Source: Caryophanales bacterium UBA5026
GTDB lineage: Bacteria; Bacillota_I; Bacilli_A; RF39; UBA660
DNA: 25,079 nucleotides
Assembly: GCA_002416285.1 (NCBI GenBank)
Contig: DICM01000011.1
Coordinates: 455 to 25,533, forward strand
Direction of reading: 5' to 3'
Shown here: positions 22,182 through 25,079 of the stretch, one piece after another
Layout of the letters: each line of letters begins with the position of its first letter
Position numbering within the stretch: the first letter of the stretch is position 1
Translations under genes and position numbers: made by a program
The notes under the pieces: model-generated
Seen by the model: only the letters and a program-made list of their open reading frames with translations
Database searches by the model: none
What the model was told of the DNA's origin: nothing

Positions 22182-22875
22182 TTATATCATTCCTTTCTTT
22201 TACATTATTAGAAAGCATATTAATATGATTTCTAATCTCCTCTAGTTCTTTAACTAAAATCATCCTCTGATTTGCTAAATCGAGATCGCCAGGATTCCTC
22301 TTCGTCTGATATTTAAGCTGCTTTATTTGATAGCTCAAGTCTTTGATTCTAACTGAACAATCTAAAAATTCAGCCATTTCCTCCTGCGACAAATTGTTAA
22401 AATTCCTTGATTTTCTCCAAGGAAGTGTAGGTGCTATTTTGCTTACTTCTGGAACCCGACCAGACTCCTTTGCTAATATTTTTAACATAATTGATTCTGA
22501 ACATTCAAATAATAACATACGTTTAGCGTCTTCTGCTCCAAAATACGCTAATAACTTTGGAGCAATGTAAGGTAACACATTCCCTTTATAATCACGAACT
22601 AATACTACAAACCCATTTCTTAACAAATCATCTCGTGCTCTTAGTTCCATAATTGGAAAACGAGTAATTGATATTCCTCGAAAAGAATCGGTTGTTAAAT
22701 CTTCATGAGAGAATCTTCTTTTTCCATTTTTTTGTGCATTTTGATTTCTTGATGCTTTCCCTAATTCTTTTCTTTTCTCAAGTAATTCATCCGTTTTCAA
22801 ATGGAAAAAGACACGCAAATATCCTTCCATATTCCAAATATAATTCTCAGACACACATAACTTCTTTCCTGACAT
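22135..22875 (-). CDS. Unrecognised 246-aa protein in the T-box/thrS operon
   Basis: ATG at 22875 has GGGGG five bases upstream; the TTG four codons earlier overlaps it. I do not recognise the family. It is soluble and strongly basic. Residues 28-55 are a Lys/Arg-rich helix (ELLEKRKELGKASRNQNAQK). The centre (70-150) looks globular (GISITRFPIMELRARDDLL, GFVVLVRDYKGNVLPYIAPK), with the PTLPWRKSRNFNNLSQEEM segment near 150-170. Residues 175-225 form a probable coiled coil, and the C-terminus is a KYKRKRKLK cluster, suggesting RNA, ribosome or DNA contact. It is the first gene after a threonine T-box and overlaps thrS by 47 bases, so both are induced when tRNA-Thr is uncharged. That points to a role in translation or amino-acid starvation, by context only. 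Confidence 0.75.
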   Translation of the reverse strand: MSGKKLCVSENYIWNMEGYLRVFFHLKTDELLEKRKELGKASRNQNAQKNGKRRFSHEDLTTDSFRGISITRFPIMELRARDDLLRNGFVVLVRDYKGNVLPYIAPKLLAYFGAEDAKRMLLFECSESIMLKILAKESGRVPEVSKIAPTLPWRKSRNFNNLSQEEMAEFLDCSVRIKDLSYQIKQLKYQTKRNPGDLDLANQRMILVKELEEIRNHINMLSNNVKERNDINGKYKRKRKLKQIES

Positions 22876-22900
22876 ATTATCCCCCAATACAACATACTAC

Positions 22901-23099
22901 AAAAAAAACGCTCCCATATAAGGAGCGTTTGAACGCGGTACCATCCTGCTTTTTCACTTAATTTGATAACGGTGTTACCCGGAAGTCTCTTTCGAGATCG
23001 ACTCATAGGTAGTAACATATTTACTTTTTCTTAGGCTCCCACCATTCCTAAATCGCTTTTACAAAGAGGTAAATATATCGTGTCCCAATCGACGTCTTT
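22901..23099 (-). promoter_or_regulatory. T-box leader (tRNA-Thr sensing) of the 246-aa gene and thrS
   Basis: The T-box sequence AGGATGGTACCGCG (22934-22947, minus strand; one base from the common AGGGTGGNACCGCG) is followed by a 9-bp terminator stem (AAACGCTCC at 22906-22914 with 22922-22930) and a T8 run. Upstream the leader has the Stem I distal-loop type motif GGAATGGTGGGAGCC and, on the 3' side of Stem I, ACTACC, which offers Thr codons (ACT or ACC) as the specifier. Uncharged tRNA-Thr would stabilise the antiterminator and allow transcription. The exact specifier triplet needs a covariance alignment. Confidence 0.92.
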
Positions 23100-23105
23100 A
23101 TAAGT

Positions 23106-23133
23106 ATTGTATCATTTAAATCAATTTTGTCAA
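23106..23133 (-). promoter_or_regulatory. Sigma-A promoter of the T-box operon
   Basis: Minus-strand perfect TTGACA (23128-23133), 16-base spacer, TACAAT (23106-23111). It begins a few bases after the stop codon of the RNB-like gene; no terminator separates them. Confidence 0.75.
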
Positions 23134-23140
23134 TATTTTT

Positions 23141-24949
23141 CTAATGATACATCATCCTTTTTTGGTTTTTGCATTGTGCCTTAAATTCTTCCTCAATTTG
23201 ATGTTTTTGATTTCTAGTATTATATATGTTCAACATTGCCACGATGCCACCTAAACTTTGTATTAAAATTGCCTGAACTTCCGGAGGCATTTCTTGTTTC
23301 CAGATGCCTACAATCGAATATTGATTTGTAAGACAGCAGTCATTGCGAATGGCAGGCATTACATGTCCATGATACGAACCGGTACCTGCATGATAACACT
23401 TCTCACACATATAATAAGAAGCAAACTTAGAATGTTTCAGGAAATCCTCTACTGTTGCGTTATCATCTAAAAGGCAATCAAACGCAATATCACAGTTTCG
23501 ATAAGCAAATGGAAGATTATTTAAAGCTGCATATTCAGCAATTGCTTTTCCAGCAGTACTTTCAAATTCCTCTACAATATTCTGCGCAAAGGTTCTGTAT
23601 TGCAAATTACTGTTTGAAGAATAACCATGCCATCCTAGAGTTGGATCCTGAATTGAACGTAGAGCCTCTTTCATTTGATGATAGAGATGGCGCTTTTCAT
23701 TATTTCTATAATCTTTTATTTCTTCCATAAATTGTTTCACAAACATTAACTTTTCTCTACTATTTTTACTAAAGTATTGAAAGTTATTTCTTTCTCCCAT
23801 ATTGATTTCATCAATTGTAAAATTACGGTTCACACAGATTATAGTGTTTTCAATCTTCGTTAATTTTGGATGAAAGGAACGATCAAAATCGATTTGATAT
23901 GCAATTGCGTATCGAAATTCTCTTTCTGTCAATGAAAATTCTCTACATAATTTCATTGGAAACATGGAATATACTAATCTATTATTTTTGTAAATACTTC
24001 TACTTCTAATAAAGGCATTTTCAAACTCCTCTTCTCCGAAAGGTATCTGATGAGCTACGTCCGCACTATAGGCGGTTAAGCGATATGTCCCAGCCGATGT
24101 TTTTGTTAAGGAGAATGCATCATCAAATATTCCATATTTCTTATAGTCAATTGTAAAAATATCTTCTTGCGTTTTATCGACTAAATTAGGAATCTTAATA
24201 TCTCTTTTTCTATATTCCATGTTTTCTGGATAATTACCTGGAATAATCACATTATATTGTCGATTTGTATATGCATTTTCTATCGATTCTTTTTTCGCTA
24301 CAATATTTTGAAAAGAGTCCATTTTACTTTTCGTATTTAGTACGTCTTTCTTAATTCTCTTTTCTAGGGATTTTGGGATGGAGTAACATTCTGATGTTTC
24401 AAACATCTTCAGTATCAAAATACTATATTCCTCATATTCTGTTCCTTGAGCTGATAGAGAAAATGCGACCGCACACTCTAGCAAGCTTGGATTATTGGGT
24501 TCTTCTTTTACCTTTTTTATTAATTCATCAAACATATGTAATAAAAATGGATATGGCTTATTTCGAAATATTAAATTACGAAAGCGATAGTAATCATTTA
24601 GTTTTGAATCATTCTCTTTTATTAGATAATCCTTTAAGTTTTTTAAATTTGATATAGTAGTTACTAAATCTTCCTTTAATTCCAATGTTGATATTATCGT
24701 TTCTATCTCTGCAATTTTATCTAGAATTATATCTTTTTGTGAGCAATAGAAATCCTTGATTTGTTCTTTCGTAAATAACCGTTTAAGACAGTCATAGTCT
24801 ATACTCTGTTCTTTTAATTCATTGTTTATTAATTCAAGAGAAAGAAAAACGAGTTGATCATCTTGATAGCACCCTAAAACCCGCATTTGCTCCTTTTTAG
24901 ATGCTTCTTTTTTGATCAACTCTTTTAAATCCAATAGATTATTGCCCAT
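23141..24949 (-). CDS. Divergent RNase II/R (RNB)-family protein with an altered active site
   Basis: 602 aa; ATG at 24949 has GGGGGA upstream. Residues 1-240 are mostly helical and unfamiliar, with no clear cold-shock domain. From about 250 the protein follows the RNB catalytic domain: KRDIKIPN; TIDYKKYGIFDDAFS (267-280); YRLTAYSADVAHQI, where RNase R has WRLxVAIADVS; NNRLVYSMFPMKLCREFSLTE, matching the P-x-L-C-S-L region; LNNLPFAYRN (477-485), as in LPxxYRxH; and YHGHVMPAIRND (526-537) where RNase II/R has YxHFTSPIRRYxD. Of the four active-site Asp of RNase II (201, 207, 209, 210), three are kept (268, 276, 277), but the second is Ile274. The SPIRRY motif is also altered, and no S1 domain follows. 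It could be a weakened nuclease or an RNA-binding pseudo-enzyme. Monocistronic with its own promoter. Confidence 0.8.
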   Translation of the reverse strand: MGNNLLDLKELIKKEASKKEQMRVLGCYQDDQLVFLSLELINNELKEQSIDYDCLKRLFTKEQIKDFYCSQKDIILDKIAEIETIISTLELKEDLVTTISNLKNLKDYLIKENDSKLNDYYRFRNLIFRNKPYPFLLHMFDELIKKVKEEPNNPSLLECAVAFSLSAQGTEYEEYSILILKMFETSECYSIPKSLEKRIKKDVLNTKSKMDSFQNIVAKKESIENAYTNRQYNVIIPGNYPENMEYRKRDIKIPNLVDKTQEDIFTIDYKKYGIFDDAFSLTKTSAGTYRLTAYSADVAHQIPFGEEEFENAFIRSRSIYKNNRLVYSMFPMKLCREFSLTEREFRYAIAYQIDFDRSFHPKLTKIENTIICVNRNFTIDEINMGERNNFQYFSKNSREKLMFVKQFMEEIKDYRNNEKRHLYHQMKEALRSIQDPTLGWHGYSSNSNLQYRTFAQNIVEEFESTAGKAIAEYAALNNLPFAYRNCDIAFDCLLDDNATVEDFLKHSKFASYYMCEKCYHAGTGSYHGHVMPAIRNDCCLTNQYSIVGIWKQEMPPEVQAILIQSLGGIVAMLNIYNTRNQKHQIEEEFKAQCKNQKRMMYH

Positions 24950-25014
24950 ATGAATCCCCCTTTATCAACTACTTCACGGAATTATGGGATCACGTTTTCA
25001 CTTCAGTTTTGTCT

Positions 25015-25043
25015 ATTCTATATTAATTTATCAACAAAGTCAA
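25015..25043 (-). promoter_or_regulatory. Sigma-A promoter of the RNB-like gene
   Basis: Minus-strand TTGACT (25038-25043), 17-base spacer, TAGAAT (25015-25020), giving a leader of about 60 bases before the start codon. Confidence 0.65.
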
Positions 25044-25079
25044 ATTGTGTATTTTCATAGATGTAGTAAACTAGATGTG

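Noticed and set aside
22797..23018. Minus-strand ORF of 73 codons overlapping the T-box
   Set aside because: It reads through the specifier, T-box and terminator sequences, which are structural RNA, and has no ribosome binding site.
1865..24949. Recoding of TGA as tryptophan
   Set aside because: All reading frames close properly under the standard code, and the Trp codons checked are TGG; only avoidance of TGA as a stop is seen.
1..25079. Mobile elements, CRISPR arrays, prophage or toxin-antitoxin modules
   Set aside because: No transposase, integrase, terminal inverted repeats, spaced direct repeats or paired small toxin/antitoxin genes were found; the only tandem repeats are the coding LRR and Ig-like units.

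Overview
The window reads as chromosomal DNA of a low-GC, spore-forming Bacillota (Firmicutes) bacterium, probably a gut-type member of Bacilli/Erysipelotrichia or a relative. The basis is AT-rich DNA, AGGAGG/AGGTGA ribosome binding sites, B. subtilis-type sigma-A promoters, a tRNA-directed T-box leader, and sporulation genes closely matching B. subtilis GerE, GerM and SpoIIIAH. Every gene I can support (21 protein genes and one tRNA) lies on the minus strand. I saw no insertion sequence, prophage, CRISPR array or rRNA.

Reading in the direction of transcription (high to low coordinates): a divergent RNase II/R-type (RNB) protein (23141-24949); a T-box leader (about 22901-23099) controlling an unrecognised 246-aa protein and, overlapping it, a threonyl-tRNA synthetase without the N-terminal TGS domain; a small GIY-YIG-like protein; an XRE-type DNA-binding protein fused to a complete two-centre desulfoferrodoxin-like module; a sporulation cluster spoIIIAH-gerE-gerM with a good sigma-K promoter match before gerE; tRNA-Arg(TCT); a GGDEF diguanylate cyclase; three small proteins of unknown function; a TfoX C-terminal-domain protein; xylulose-5-P/fructose-6-P phosphoketolase; an orphan AgrA-like LytTR regulator; a 566-bp gene-free stretch with a candidate structured RNA; an 861-aa BspA-like leucine-rich-repeat protein with a type IV prepilin N-terminus; mutS; exoA; a membrane protein plus sugar nucleotidyltransferase operon; a Y-family polymerase (dinB) with a LexA-like box in its promoter; and, running off the left edge, a second prepilin-type surface protein with Ig-like repeats.

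Themes: (i) DNA repair (mutS, exoA, dinB), each with its own promoter; (ii) late sporulation (spoIIIAH, gerE, gerM); (iii) surface display through prepilin-like heads, where the two large proteins share an N-terminal module but carry different C-terminal domains; (iv) sensing and regulation (LytTR, GGDEF, HTH-desulfoferrodoxin, T-box).

Most genes have individual promoters and intrinsic terminators. In eight cases the stop codon lies inside the terminator or 3'-end hairpin, and none of the 21 visible stop codons is TGA. Start codons were moved downstream of the longest ORF where a Shine-Dalgarno sequence decides the start.
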